A stretch of 64,000 nt of DNA from Phymorhynchus buccinoides. Its lineage: Eukaryota > Mollusca > Gastropoda > Neogastropoda > Raphitomidae. How positions within the stretch are numbered: position 1 is the stretch's first letter; every line of letters begins with the position of its first letter. Below the pieces are notes generated by a model that did not search any database, was not told the origin of the DNA, and saw nothing but the letters and a program-made list of their open reading frames with translations. The translations under genes and the position numbers were made by a program. This document shows positions 14,255 through 26,296 of the stretch, piece after piece. The DNA lies in contig CM065700.1 of NCBI GenBank assembly GCA_017654935.2, forward strand, positions 50,301,927 through 50,365,926. Direction: 5' to 3'.

Positions 14255-14386
14255 ACCACGGGCATGCTGGTGGAGCTGCCTCAGGGGGTCTACTGCATCG
14301 ACAACGACCGCCACCACTACAAGCCAACCTTCGCCATCGGGTCATCGCGATATATCTACCGCCTGCGTAGAGACAAGACAGACTAA
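14255..14386 (+). CDS. WD40-repeat protein, terminal coding exon with stop
   Basis: The exon begins after a TTCCCACAG acceptor at phase 0, matching the exon ending at 11502. It has 43 codons and a TAA stop at 14384-14386. It reads TTGMLVELPQGVYCIDNDRH, with HYKPTFAIGSSRYIYRLRRD close to the C terminus, the last strands of a propeller with a basic tail. The four exons in this window together give about 140 residues, that is about two blades and the C terminus. The gene family is WD40, but the orthologue is not recognised. The codons from about CACCACTAC to the stop are duplicated four more times in the 3' untranslated region. Confidence 0.85.
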   Translation, partial: TTGMLVELPQGVYCIDNDRHHYKPTFAIGSSRYIYRLRRDKTD

Positions 14387-14830
14387 CAAACAGACAGATG
14401 AAACTGCCACCCCTACAAGCCAGCATTCGCCATCGGGTCATCGCGATATATCTACCACCTGCATAGAGACAAGACAGACTAACAGACAGACAGATAGGAC
14501 AGCCACCACTACAAACCAGCAGTCACCATCGGGTCATCATGATATATCTACCGCCTGTGTCGAGACAAGACAGACTAACGAAGAGACAGACACACGCACA
14601 TACACTGAGACAGAAAGACAGACAACAACCGTCACCCCTACAAACCAACGTTTGCCATCGGATCATCACGATATATCTACAACCTGTGCCGAGATAGGAC
14701 CGACTAACGGACAGACAGACAGACAGACAGATAGACAGACAGACACAATGAATGTCATTCCTTACAAACCAAGCTTCGCTGTCAGTTCATCAAGCTACAT
14801 CTACTGCCTGCGCTGAGGCAAGACTGCATG
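14387..14830 (+). repeat. Four degenerate copies of the last coding segment in the 3' UTR
   Basis: Copies start near 14409, 14508, 14633 and 14760. Each carries (C)CTACAA(G/A)CCA ... CATCGGGTCATC ... GATATATCTAC and is followed by GACA-type microsatellite. The copy at 14633-14708 still encodes YKPTFAIGSSRYIY in register with the true C terminus and ends in its own TAA. The last copy reads YKPSFAVSSSSYIYCLR followed by TGA. A weaker trace lies near 15030-15065. Confidence 0.9.
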
Positions 14831-15002
14831 TCTTACACACCGACATGCAGGCAGACAGAGGCAGACAGACAGGTGGGCAGACAGGCAGGCAGGCAGACAG
14901 AGGCAGACAGAGAGACACACTGACATGCAGACAGACAGAGACAGGCAGGCAGAGGCAGACAGACAGACAGACAGACAGGCAGGCAGGCAGGCAGGCAGAA
15001 AT
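14831..15002 (+). repeat. (GACA)n/(GGCA)n microsatellite tract
   Basis: A low-complexity CAGACAGA/GGCAGGCA tract following the duplicated exon ends. Confidence 0.9.
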
Positions 15003-15261
15003 CATCATCATCTCTACCAAATGACATATATCATCCAGATACATCTCCGGTTGTGTTGAGACAGCATGGACAGTGGCCAACCCACTGACAGATTTGCTGC
15101 GTGCTCAGTTTGGGGGTCACTTGACTTGGGTTCAGTTGGTTTTTTAAAGGCTAAGGAAATGTGAATGTTGCTTGCTGCGGTGGATTGTACATGAAAGTTG
15201 TATGTACTTAGATGTACATTTGGATATGCATGAACATGCACAAACACAAGCCTGCATGCAT

Positions 15262-15645
15262 GTGCATACACACACACACATCAAGGTTTGTTATCAGGGG
15301 GTGAGCGTACGCCTTAGGAGAGGATCAAATCAGAAGCCCTGCATGCACACATGTACACACACACACACATCAAGGTTTGTTATCAGGGGGTGAGCGTACG
15401 CCTTAGGAGAGGATCAAATCAGAAGCCCTGCATGCACACATGTACACACACACACACATCAAGGTTTGTTATCAGGGGGTGAGCGTACGCCTTAGGAGAG
15501 GATCAAATCAGAAGCCCTGCATGCACACATGTACACACACACACACATCAAGGTTTGTTATGAGGGGGTGAGCGTACGCCTTAGGAGAGGATCAAATCAG
15601 AAGCCCTGCATGCACACATGTACACACACACACACATCAAGGTTT
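15262..15645 (+). repeat. 89-bp minisatellite, about 4.3 copies
   Basis: Units join a (CA)n run to ATCAAGGTTTGTTATCAGG, then GAGCGTACGCCTTAGGAG and CTGCATGCACACATGTA. Unit starts are spaced about 89 bp (TCAAGGTTTG near 15280, 15370, 15459, 15548 and 15636). Confidence 0.93.
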
Positions 15646-16578
15646 GTTCCCAAATCAATTGAGGTACTCAACAGACTCTCTGTTAAGAAGTAGGAGGCTG
15701 TGTGCTGTGTGTGAGAAAGGAAAGAGAAGGAGAGAGATATAGTAGTAACAGGAGGGGGGGGGGCTGAGGAATAGTGCGAATGGTATATGAAGGAGCATGT
15801 TGTGGGGATTGGGGAAGACTCAAAAGTATACTGGCTCTGTGTGTTACCTAATTTTGTTCATACTTTGTAGCAGTGTGGGAGGGGGCGGATTGAAGTGGAT
15901 TGGGTAGAATGGTTGGGGATGTGAAGAGGATGGGAAAGGGGGGAGGGGGGACGTACATTTGTTGAGTATGAAGAAGGTTGCTGTTTATTGGTAAGATAAA
16001 CTTTGCTTTTATTATTTTTTGTTGTTGTGTACCTTGATTTTTGTTCTCTGTTCCTTCTGTTTTGTTCCAATGCATGGGTATTTTGTTTTCTGTTGCCCTT
16101 GTTGTATCATGAGACCACAATGTCATTTCTCTTCAGATAATAAAGTAATTTTGGCTTTGACTTGACACATACACTGAGTTGTTTTTTTAGACAAACATTC
16201 AGATAAAACTTGTTAGGCCATTTTCAGATGATGTTTAAAACTGACAACTAAATGCTGGCTAGCAGAAGCAGCTGTAGATTTACTGAATGGTTGTTCAAAA
16301 TACACCCCACCCTGAATTCTGGGAACCTGTCAGATGTTCATGTTTTGTGGTTGCTTCTTTCAATATGTACAGTTTAATACTTGTTTTCTTCATTCATCCC
16401 TTGGATGTTTTTTGTTTGGTTTGGTTGGGTTTTTGTTTGTTTAAATAAAAATGTTTGGCCTCTTGTCTTATTTTTTATTTTCCATTTTGTGATGTGTTTG
16501 CTGTAATCATTTTGTAGTCTTGAAGCTGTAAGCTTTAAAACAAAGAAATGATCACTATGTTCCATGTTTACAAAAAAA
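15646..16578. other. Probable 3' UTR and intergenic sequence
   Basis: Mostly single-copy T-rich sequence with G-rich runs near 15760 and 15940. The only signal seen is a possible polyadenylation hexamer at 16139. Confidence 0.4.
16139..16144 (+). promoter_or_regulatory. Candidate polyadenylation signal for the WD40 gene
   Basis: The AATAAA hexamer lies 1.75 kb past the WD40 stop, followed by a T-rich stretch. No closer strong candidate was seen. A similar hexamer follows near 16445, so the assignment is tentative. Confidence 0.3.
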
Positions 16579-17246
16579 TACTGTATTTTACGGACTTCAA
16601 GGCGATACTTTTTTTCTTCAACCGAGACCCCTGCGCCTTAAAATGCGTTGCGCCTGGTGTACGACTGAAATCTGATTAAACAAAGTTGTGAATTCCATTC
16701 ATATCGTACCTATTGAGATCGATTATCAGGTTGAAATCGTGAATGAAGCCACAGATGCAGATAACAAATTCAAAGTCAAAAGGGGTGGGGTGGGGGGGGG
16801 GGGGAGTTGAAGCAGGATATGATGTCACAGCCTCGGTTTCGACAATAAAAGCCATAACAATCATGGCGGAAAAGTATTTCACTGCTCATGGTGAGCAAAT
16901 CTCGTTGTAGAAATCTACTCCATGTTCATCAATTCTGACTTTTCTGGGCTCTCTGACGCAGTCAATTTGCAAAAAATCTTCATCATAATATGGATATCCG
17001 GATAGTGGCGTGAGTGTAACTTCTGTCGTTCTGAAGATTGCTTTGACAGAACTAGGCAAAATACAACATCCTTTGTTTGAGTCGATCTCAGGATTTCAAT
17101 CTATTTTTTTGCTTTTGTTCGATCATTGTGCATGCGCCTTAAAATACGTTGCGCCTTGTGTGTGTATGTTTAAATTCATATTTTTAGTTCAATTCAGGGG
17201 GTGCGCCCTATAATTAAAAGCGCCATGTAGTCCATAGAATACTGTA
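16579..17246. mobile_element. Terminal-inverted-repeat element, 668 bp
   Basis: The left end, TACTGTATTTTACGGACT..GGCG, is mirrored at the right end: the reverse complement of 17220-17246 reads TACAGTATTCTATGGACT..GGCG. Inside are two direct copies of GCGCCTTAAAAT(G/A)CGTTGCG, near 16632 and 17133. There is no transposase frame. A related element carrying a large tandem array lies at 20903-23228. Confidence 0.7.
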
Positions 17247-18011
17247 ATTTTCTTTGTGTTTTTGAAGGCAGGTATAAAATATGCACTAAAACAACCAATG
17301 CAGTGTAGCACAGCCTTGTTTCATTTGCCTTGAACGTCTTGCTCAATGCCAAGCCTCTGTTCTGTGAACGATGAAAGTCAATGTGTTGTCTTGTGTTTCT
17401 TTTGATGATCACTCTTCGTTGCTGCCGCGCTGCACTTTCTGTCTTTGCTTTAAGCAACATCCCGGACCATTTCTCAGTCTGTTCTCATTCTTTCCTTTTC
17501 CATCTGCTGTTTGAAACCACTATTCATACAGTGCACGAAAAACATTCTAATTTCCATTGACCATACAGATTGGATCAGCTCATCCTCTGTTGTCCAAAAA
17601 AGTACCACAGAGTGATATTTGTGTTCATGGTTATTTCTTGAGCGAGTCAATTTGTTTTCACTTGTACACAAGACGCTGGATGGTTGTCTTCATTGTCTTT
17701 TTCCTTTTAGGAAAATTAAGGAATCATCATCAGATTACCCCCCCCCCCCCCCTTCTTTCTTAATTAAAATTGAAAGAAAAATCAAAGAACAGAAACAATC
17801 CTTATGATGTTCTTGGGTTATGTAAGAATATGATGTTCAGTATTATTTGAACTGTTTTATTGTTTATGATGCTTCAATCGTTAGTGAAGTTGCTATATTT
17901 GATGCAGGTTGAAGCATACAAATGTCGGTTGTTGGCTTGTTATGCAGTCTGTATGTGTAACATATGGTCAGTGTTTTTGCTGTGCATAGCATGTGCTCAA
18001 TTTGTTTAACT
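17247..18011. other. Intergenic, no gene seen
   Basis: Single-copy sequence with a poly-C run at about 17738-17752. No coding exon is supported. Confidence 0.4.
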
Positions 18012-18785
18012 GTTAAAGCCTAGGAGCCAGAATGGTCAACATATTGACCATGGGCCCTTCACTTAAAGAAGACTGTTAAAGCCTAGGAGCCAGAATGGTC
18101 AACATATTGACCATGGGCCCTTCACTTAAAGAAGACTGTTAAAGCCTAGGAGCCAGAATGGTCAACATATTGACCATGGGCCCTTCACTTAAAGAAGACT
18201 GTTAAAGCCTAGGAGCCAGAATGGTCAACATATTGACCATGGGCCCTTCACTTAAAGAAGACTGTTAAAGCCTAGGAGCCAGAATGGTCAACATATTGAT
18301 CATGGGCCCTTCACTTAAAGAAGACTGTTAAAGCCTAGGAGCCAGAATGGTCAACATATTGACCATGGGCCCTTCACTTAAAGAAGACTGTTAAAGCCTA
18401 GGAGCCAGAATGGTCAACATATTGATCATGGGCTCTTCTCTTAAAGAAGAAGACTGTTAAAGCCTAGGAGCCAGAATGGTCAACATATTGATCATGGGCT
18501 CTTCTCTTAAAGAAGAAGACTGTTAAAGCCTAGGAGCCAGAAAGGTCAACATATTGATCATGGGCTCTTCTCTTAAAGAAGAAGACTGTTAAAGCCTAGG
18601 AGCCAGAAAGGTCAACATATTGATCATGGGCTCTTCTCTTAAAGAAGAAGACTGTTAAAGCCTAGGAGCCAGAAAGGTCAACATATTGATCATGGGCTCT
18701 TCTCTTAAAGAAGACTGTTAAAGCCTAGGAGCCAGAAAGGTCAACATATTGATCATGGGCTCTTCTCTTAAAGAAGAAGAAGAAG
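18012..18785 (+). repeat. 62-65-bp minisatellite with palindromic core, about 12 copies
   Basis: Units carry GACTGTTAAAGCCTAGGAGC and the near-palindrome ATGGTCAACATATTGACCAT. Three variant classes run in order along the array: GACCATGGGCCC first, then GATCATGGGCTC, then AAGGTCAAC units with GATCATGGGCTC. Later units also gain AGA triplets at the junction. Confidence 0.95.
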
Positions 18786-20126
18786 CCTTCATTAGAAACA
18801 TACATGTCCAGTGCTGATATCGACACAACATTTTGGCTTCAACCACAATTTAGGATTGTTTTCATAACTACACAAAAATGATAGATCTTACATGTTAAGT
18901 TGTCTAGCAGAGAATTAAAAAAACAAAATGCACCCCCCCCTCCTGTATAGTGGCGTATGACATCATCACATGTAGTTTCTCCACATGCATCCAAACCGAG
19001 GTTAGACAAAGTGGACAAAATCTAGTCTTCAATTTTAAAACACTGATAGATAGAATAGTTTGCGCTCTTCATTCAGGGAACGTTTCTCAATGCATATGAC
19101 ACACTATATGCATTATGATTTTGATAAAATGATTGTTAATACAGTTCATTCCAAGAACAATAAGAAAATTTGAAGGAAATCGAAACCTGAAGTTTAAAAC
19201 ACCTTTGACTAAGTGGTTTTTGTTTTGTTGTTTTTGTGTTAAAACCCCCAAAATCAATTGGATATTGTTGATATGCAGCATGTGCACAAAGTACGTTCAC
19301 AGCATTATCACTCATGAACATCTTTGGATTATCGTAAATATTTATTGTTCTGGCAAGTGTGATAAGAAATGCTGTATTTTGTCACTCTGTGATCACCTGT
19401 CACAATTCATATTAACATGAATGTGTATATTTTCAGTATTTTGTTTTGAAAATGTCTGCATAAAATTCAGAATGACTTGCATAGTTTTATGGTACTGTAG
19501 CTTAAATGTGATGGCTCAAGATTTGACCTGTATTTTGTAATTTTAATTGCTGTATTAAAACAAGTGAACTGAAAGTAGTCTTTGTGATGTTGTGATAAAC
19601 AAACAGTACTCCAGAACAGAAGAGGCCGTTAAAATACTTGATGAATTTTGCTGCGTCAATTTATCAGAATCTTTGCTTAAAGCTTTGCAATCAAAGGATG
19701 TTGTGTCATTGTACGTGTGATTACAGCATTTTGCACATATGTATATGTGTGTTATTATATCACAGGGTTGTGAACACGATTTATCCAGTAATTATGTATT
19801 CATGGATGATTATATTTCACAGAGCATGAATGTTTTAGTCGAAATTGGTGGCAGAAAATTGCAAAGTATTTATAAATGTATGCCCACTAGCACCAAAAGG
19901 CTTCATTTGTGTTTGCCTCTTTTTATCATAAAGGAGTCACTTGACTTTTGTGATATGGATTCAGGTACTTGCACTTGATATGTAATACTTCTGCTTCTAC
20001 TTCTGATTCCAAACAGCATGCTTTGACATTGAACGCATGTCATCAAATTATCATAGTTCATGTCTGGTCATTGGTACTAGCACACTTTGCCTTTACTTCT
20101 TATTCAGTGTATCAAGTCTGGACACA

Positions 20127-20127
<1 letters not shown>
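18786..20127. other. AT-rich intergenic stretch, no gene seen
   Basis: About 1.3 kb of AT-rich single-copy sequence with scattered short frames and no splice-supported exon. Confidence 0.4.
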
Positions 20128-20196
<69 letters not shown>

Positions 20197-20217
20197 TAAA
20201 GAGAGATAGTGTGTGTA

Positions 20218-20261
<44 letters not shown>

Positions 20262-20470
20262 TGTGTGAGAGAGAGAGTGTGTGTGTGAGAGAGAGTGTGT
20301 GTGTGTGTGCATTTTGTGTGTGTGTGCATTTTGTGAGTATGTCTGCTCATGTGCATTGGATGTGTGTGTGTGTGTGTGAGTGAGTATGTGTGTGTGTGCA
20401 TGTGTATGTGTTTGCTTGTGTGTGTGTTTGTGTATGTGTGTGCATGAGTGCCTACACATTTGTGCATGCA
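20128..20470 (+). repeat. Compound (GT)n/(GA)n microsatellite
   Basis: Long GT runs with interspersed GA blocks, then degenerate TGTGTGCATT and TGTGTATG variants. Confidence 0.95.
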
Positions 20471-20902
20471 TACAAGGATATTTGTACTAAAATGTCACTG
20501 TCATACAAATCTAATGCCTGATGAAACGATGTGTATGGGATTGACACCCCCCCCCCCCCCCTTCCCTGTTTATACAACGAGAAATTAGAGAAAGGTAAAG
20601 ATAGAAGTTAACACACATGATCAGTTCTGGATCTGTGGCTAAAACAACAGGCATATGAATTAATTGGGAAAAGTATTGAGTACCACATCATCTTTGATGT
20701 ACATGTTACAAACCAATTCAGTGAACCAGTACTACAAATCAGTAACCTTTTCATACAGAAAGAAAAACACTTACATATGATTCTTGACTTTTTGTTGTAG
20801 ACTGGTTTTACATTGATTTGTTTAGACAATTCCGTCCATCCAATTGGTGCTAGCCACTTTTTACATGCATTATGTTTTTGTTTTTAGATGTATTTTGTTA
20901 TT
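20471..20902. other. Intergenic, no gene seen
   Basis: AT-rich sequence with a poly-C run at about 20547-20561. Nothing else was recognised. Confidence 0.4.
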
Positions 20903-23228
20903 TACTGTATTTTACAGGGTATAAGGCAATTCTTTTTCCAGACTGAGACCCTTGTAACTAGATCAGACTGAGACCCTTGCCCCTTACAGTATGACTGGCA
21001 ATAGAGTATTGCACTAACTATTGTAACTAGATCAGACTGAGACACTTGACCCCACAGTATGACTGGCAATAGAGTAACTAACTATTGTAACTAGATCAGA
21101 CTGAGACCCTTGCCCCTTACAGTATGACTGGCAATAGAGTAACTAACTATTGTAACTAGATCAGACTGAGACCCTTGCCCCTTACAGTATGACTGGCAAT
21201 AGAGTAACTAACTATTGTAACTAGGTCAGACTCAGTACTGGCAATAGACTAACTATTGTAACTAGGTCAGACTGAGACCCTTGCCCCTTACAGTATGACT
21301 GGCAATAGAGTAACTAACTATTGTAACTAGGTCAGACTGAGACCCTTGCCCCTTACAGTATGACTGGCAATAGAGTATTGCACTAACTATTGTAACTAGA
21401 TCAGACTGAGACCCTTGCCCCTTACAGTATGACTGGCAATAGAGTATTGCACTAACTATTGTAACTAGATCAGACTGAGACCCTTGCCCCTTACAGTATG
21501 ACTGGCAATAGAGTAACTAACTATTGTAACTAGATCAGACTGAGACCCTTGACCCCACAGTATGACAATAGAGTAACTAACTATTGTAACTAGATCAGAC
21601 TGAGACCCTTGCCCCTTACAGTATGACTGGCAATAGAGTATTGCACTAACTATTGTAACTAGATCAGACTGAGACCCTTGCCCCTTACAGTATGACTGGC
21701 AATAGAGTAACTAACTATTGTAACTAGATCAGACTGAGACCCTTGCCCCTTACAGTATGACTGGCAATAGAGTATTGCACTAACTATTGTAACTAGATCA
21801 GACTGAGACCCTTGCTCCTTACAGTATGACTGGCAATAGAGTAACTAACTATTGTAACTAGATCAGACTGAGACCCTTGCCCCTTACAGTATGACTGGCA
21901 ATAGAGTATTGCACTAACTATTGTAACTAGATCAGACTGAGACCCTTGCCCCTTACAGTATGACTGGCAATAGAGTAACTAACTATTGTAACTAGATCAG
22001 ACTGAGACCCTTGCCCCTTACAGTATGACTGGCAATAGAGTAACTAACTATTGTAACTAGATCAGACTGAGACCCTTGCCCCTTACAGTATGACTGGCAA
22101 TAGAGTAACTAACTATTGTAACTAGATCAGACTGAGACCCTTGCCCCTTACAGTATGACTGGCAATAGAGTAACTAACTATTGTAACTAGGTCAGACTGA
22201 GACCCTTGCCCCTTACAGTATGACTGGCAATAGAGTATTGCTAACTATTGTAACTAGATCAGACTGAGACCCTTGCCCCTTACAGTATGACTGGCAATAG
22301 AGTAACTAACTATTGTAACTAGATCAGACTGAGACCCTTGCCCCTTACAGTATGACTGGCAATAGAGTAACTAACTATTGTAACTAGATCAGACTGAGAC
22401 CCTTGCCCCTTACAGTATGACTGGCAATAGAGTAACTAACTATTGTAACTAGATCAGACTGAGACCCTTGCCCCTTACAGTATGACTGGCAATAGAGTAA
22501 CTAACTATTGTAACTAGATCAGACTGAGACCCTTGCCCCTTACAGTATGACTGGCAATAGAGTATTGCACTAACTATTGTAACTGGATCAGACTGAGACC
22601 CTTGCCCCTTACAGTATGACTGGCAATAGAGTAACTAACTATTGTAACTAGATCAGACTGAGACCCTTGCCCCTTACAGTATGACTGGCAATAGAGTAAC
22701 TAACTATTGTAACTAGATCAGACTGAGACCCTTGCCCCTTACAGTATGACTGGCAATAGAGTAACTAACTATTGTAACTAGATCAGACTGAGACCCTTGC
22801 CCCTTACAGTATGACTGGCAATAGAGTAACTAACTATTGTAACTAGATCAGACTGAGACCCTTGCCCCTTACAGTATGACTGGCAATAGAGTAACTAACT
22901 ATTGTAACTAGATCAGACTGAGACCCTTGCTCCTTACAGTATGACTGGCAATAGAGTAACTAACTATTGTAACTAGATCAGACTGAGACCCTTGACCCCA
23001 CAGTATGACTGGCAATAGAGTAACTAACTATTGTAACTGGATCAGACTGAGACCCTTGCCCCTTACAGTATGACTGGCAATAGAGTAACTAACTATTGTA
23101 ACTAGATCAGACTGAGACCCTTGCCCCTTACAGTATGACTGGCAATAGAGTAACTAACTATTGTAACTGGATCAGAATCTTATGCATAATTTGGAAGGTG
23201 TCTTATAGTAAATGAGAGTGTACTGTAT
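20903..23228. mobile_element. Inverted-repeat element whose interior is a 65/69-bp array
   Basis: The left end, TACTGTATTTTACAGGGTATAAGGC, resembles the left end of the 16579 element. The right end, reverse complemented, starts TACAGTACACTC..ATTTACTATAAG. Between them lie about 34 tandem units built on GATCAGACTGAGACCCTTG, CAGTATGACTGGCAATAGAG and AACTATTGTA. Units are 65 bp, or 69 bp when they carry GTATTGCAC. The unit begins with the subterminal sequence of the element itself (CAGACTGAGACCC). Confidence 0.7.
20935..23175 (+). repeat. 65/69-bp satellite inside the element, about 34 copies
   Basis: Highly homogeneous units, with GTATTGCAC length variants concentrated in the left half. A few units replace GCCCCTTACAG with GACCCCACAG. 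Confidence 0.95.
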
Positions 23229-23261
23229 ATGATATTCTACAGTATTGGAATATCATGGTAC

Positions 23262-23530
23262 AGCTTAGTCTTTCGTGGAAGACAATGACTCTCTAACTAG
23301 GGGGCATTTGCACTGGCTCTGGTGCTGCAGCCAGTGGGATTGGTTGGCCTTTGGGGACCTTCCCCAATGCCAACTCTCATCCTCAAATCCCTTTGGCTGA
23401 GAGAGTGGGGATGTACCCTGGGCAAGGCTTCTCCGCTATAAACAAATTCTAGCTCAACCCGCCGGAATAGTAGCTACCTCCTCTGCTGTCTGGCAGCCAT
23501 TGTCTGAAGAGAGAGACAGACATGAACAAC
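23262..23530 (+). mobile_element. Dispersed short element, forward copy
   Basis: About 270 bp from CGTGGAAGACAATGACT to GGCAGCCATTGTCTGAAG. The ends are partly inverted (AGACAATG.CT against AG.CATTGTCT). An inverted copy lies at 48735-48968, sharing CCTTTGGGGACCTTCCCC and the CTAGGGGG motif. A related fragment may occur at 25770-25830. Confidence 0.65.
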
Positions 23531-24239
23531 ATAGTCTGTGACATATATACTTATTGTATGCTATTGTTTTATAAATAAACTGGTTACATGTACTTTGGTT
23601 TGAACTAAACTGGCCTTTTGTACTCTACAATTTGCCTGTTGATTTTGATTTTAGATGAAATGTGATGTTGGAGAAGTTGTCGTTGCCCGATGATAAATCT
23701 GATAAGAAAACTTTGGCAGATAATGTTATCATATGTGCATATGTGGCTAAACTAGAATGCTTAAACTACTTGCCAAAGTACATGTGTTTAAAGTACAAGA
23801 AATTACACATATACATTATTCAAAGACACTGATATTAAGGTTACAAACGCTTGTCAAAACATGTGTTGGATGTGTCAGATTGTGTGCGTCAATGGTCGCG
23901 AGTCTTGTACAGTTAGTGTAAGATACACATCTTGGTTCATGTTGGTAAATTCGCTTATGAAATGTGCATGCTCTGCTCTGCTACACTTTAAGGTTGAATG
24001 TTTTGTTCTTTACATGTAGTTGTTAAAGTGATTGAATTGATAAATGAGTTGCTTTACCTTTGTTGCATGTTCCATGTTGTTTATGAGGCAATTACAACAA
24101 CTACAAGAAAATCATCTATGTTTGAGTTATTTTAATGCGCATGCACGCGTGTGTGCGCGCGTGAACACGCACTCGCATGCATTTTGAATGTATATATTTC
24201 TGTCTCGTGTCTGTCTTACTGTCTGTGCTTCCACACTGC
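23531..24239. other. Intergenic, no gene seen
   Basis: AT-rich single-copy sequence. An AATAAA hexamer occurs near 23573, but no gene can be tied to it. Confidence 0.4.
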
Positions 24240-25165
24240 TCATTGTGAGGTTCACCCCACAGCCACACCCCTGCTTTGTCGGTCAACACCCAAGCTCAGT
24301 CATTGAGGTTCACCCCACAGCCACACCCCTGCTTTGTCAGTCAACACCCAAGCTCAGTCATTGAGGTTCACCCCACAGCCACACCCCTGCTTTGTCAGTC
24401 AACACCCAAGCTCAGTCATTGAGGTTCACCCCACAGCCACACCCCTGCTTTGTCAGTCAACACCCAAGCTCAGTCATTGAGGTTCACCCCACAGCCACAC
24501 CCCTGCTTTGTCAGTCAACACCCAAGCTCAGTCATTGAGGTTCACCCCACAGCCACACCCCTGCTTTGTCAGTCAACACCCAAGCTCAGTCATTGAGGTT
24601 CACCCCACAGCCACACCCCTGCTTTGTCAGTCAACACCCAAGCTCAGTCATTGAGGTTCACCCCACAGCCACACCCCTGCTTTGTCAGTCAACACCCAAG
24701 CTCAGTCATTGAGGTTCACCCCACAGCCACACCCCTGCTTTGTCAGTCAACACCCAAGCTCAGTCATTGAGGTTCACCCCACAGCCACACCCCTGCTTTG
24801 TCAGTCAACACCCAAGCTCAGTCATTGAGGTTCACCCCACAGCCACACCCCTGCTTTGTCAGTCAACACCCAAGCTCAGTCATTGAGGTTCACCCCACAG
24901 CCACACCCCTGCTTTGTCGGTCAACACCCAAGCTCAGTCATTGAGGTTCACCCCACAGCCACACCCCTGCTTTGTCAGTCAACACCCAAGCTCAGTCATT
25001 GAGGTTCACCCCACAGCCACACCCCTGCTTTGTCGGTCAACACCCAAGCTCAGTCATTGAGGTTCACCCCACACCCCTGCTTTGTCAGTCAACACCCAAG
25101 CTCAGTCATTGAGGTTCACCCCACACCCCTGCTTTGTCAGTCAACACCCAAGCTCAGTCACACAC
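24240..25165 (+). repeat. 58-bp minisatellite, about 16 copies
   Basis: Units contain CATTGAGGTTCACCCCACAG and CCCTGCTTTGTCAGTCAACA. Copies are nearly identical apart from CAGTC/CGGTC, and the last two have lost CAGCCA. Confidence 0.96.
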
Positions 25166-25374
25166 ACCACTTCCCACTTCCACAAAACCCAGTTTGCATG
25201 CTATTATTCATAAGGAACACACTAACCAATGCATTTCAAACCTCAGTACCTGCCTGTGTAGCTCTTCTACCCCCACCCTCCACTCTCCCTCAGCTTACAC
25301 TACTCCAACTTCCCCTGTCTTGTCAAATACCAGGAGTTGCTTCCCTTTGATCGTTTGGCAACATTTGAATGTTA

Positions 25375-25740
25375 GTGCTTGAACCCCCCCCAAAAGAAAC
25401 CTTCAAGGTCAAGGCATAGTTATACATTATTATTTTTTGCTTACAGAACTCTCCCTGCACGGTGATACATCACTTTAATAATTTGAAGCGATTCTGTTCA
25501 CTGGTTCATGAGATACAGCTCTGAAATGAAATATATAGCCCCCAAAAGAAAATTTCGGTTTTCAAGGTCAAGGTCAAGCAGCAGTCATGAATATAGAAAG
25601 GAACCTTTTTCAAGATATCTACCCCTCTGCCAAATTTGATCAAAATCCCTCCAATAGTTTTCAAGATAATCGACACACAGACACAGACAGACAGACCCGT
25701 CCTGTGGCCAGGCAATAAAGAAGCAACTCGGTGAAGAGGC
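25375..25740. mobile_element. Degenerate CAAGGTCAAGG-type dispersed repeat
   Basis: Contains CAAGGTCAAGGTCAAG, CAAATTTGATCAAAATCC, TTTTCAAGATAATCG and a CAGACAGACAGAC tail. Wording close to this (TTCAAGGTCAAGG, GAGATACAG) recurs in the insertion at 46957-47748, so both are probably copies of a dispersed family. The boundaries are uncertain. Confidence 0.45.
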
Positions 25741-26296
25741 CACCCTTCAGAGGAGACACTGTATTAGCCAGTCGTGTCCGACAATGACTTCCACATAACA
25801 ACAGGAGACGGCCATTGTTCTAAAAAAAAGGCAAAACAATTGTGTTAATTAATATAGTAGAGTTGCCTTGTTCAGGGTGCATCCCCACTTTCAGACTTTT
25901 TATTTAGGACATCTGGTGCCGAGGGATGAATGGACCCAAAACGTACGTGGAGCTCTATGCGCTTAACAACAAAAAAATTCAACAAAGACATAATCGCTCT
26001 CACACATGCAAACAGACATACATATACACGCCCCCCCCCCTCCCCACACACACAGGGATGAGGGGAGGAGGGGTGGTAAGTAATGTTGTATGTTGAGAAA
26101 GAGGATGGCTGTATAGCCTGCCGCGGGACAGGGCAAGTTAATACATTATTGTATGCCAGTCTTTTCAATGCTTCACACACGCACGCACGCACATGCACAC
26201 ACACAGAGAATGACTGTCCAACACACACGTAACCTAGAAGAGCAGACATGTTGATGGACAACAGTGAGACAGACCATGCGGGAAGATCGATGTACC

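Noticed and set aside
14205..14816. Single 203-codon plus frame across the WD40 3' end
   Set aside because: It is in a different frame from the true last exon and runs through duplicated exon ends. The phase-matched frame ends at 14386.
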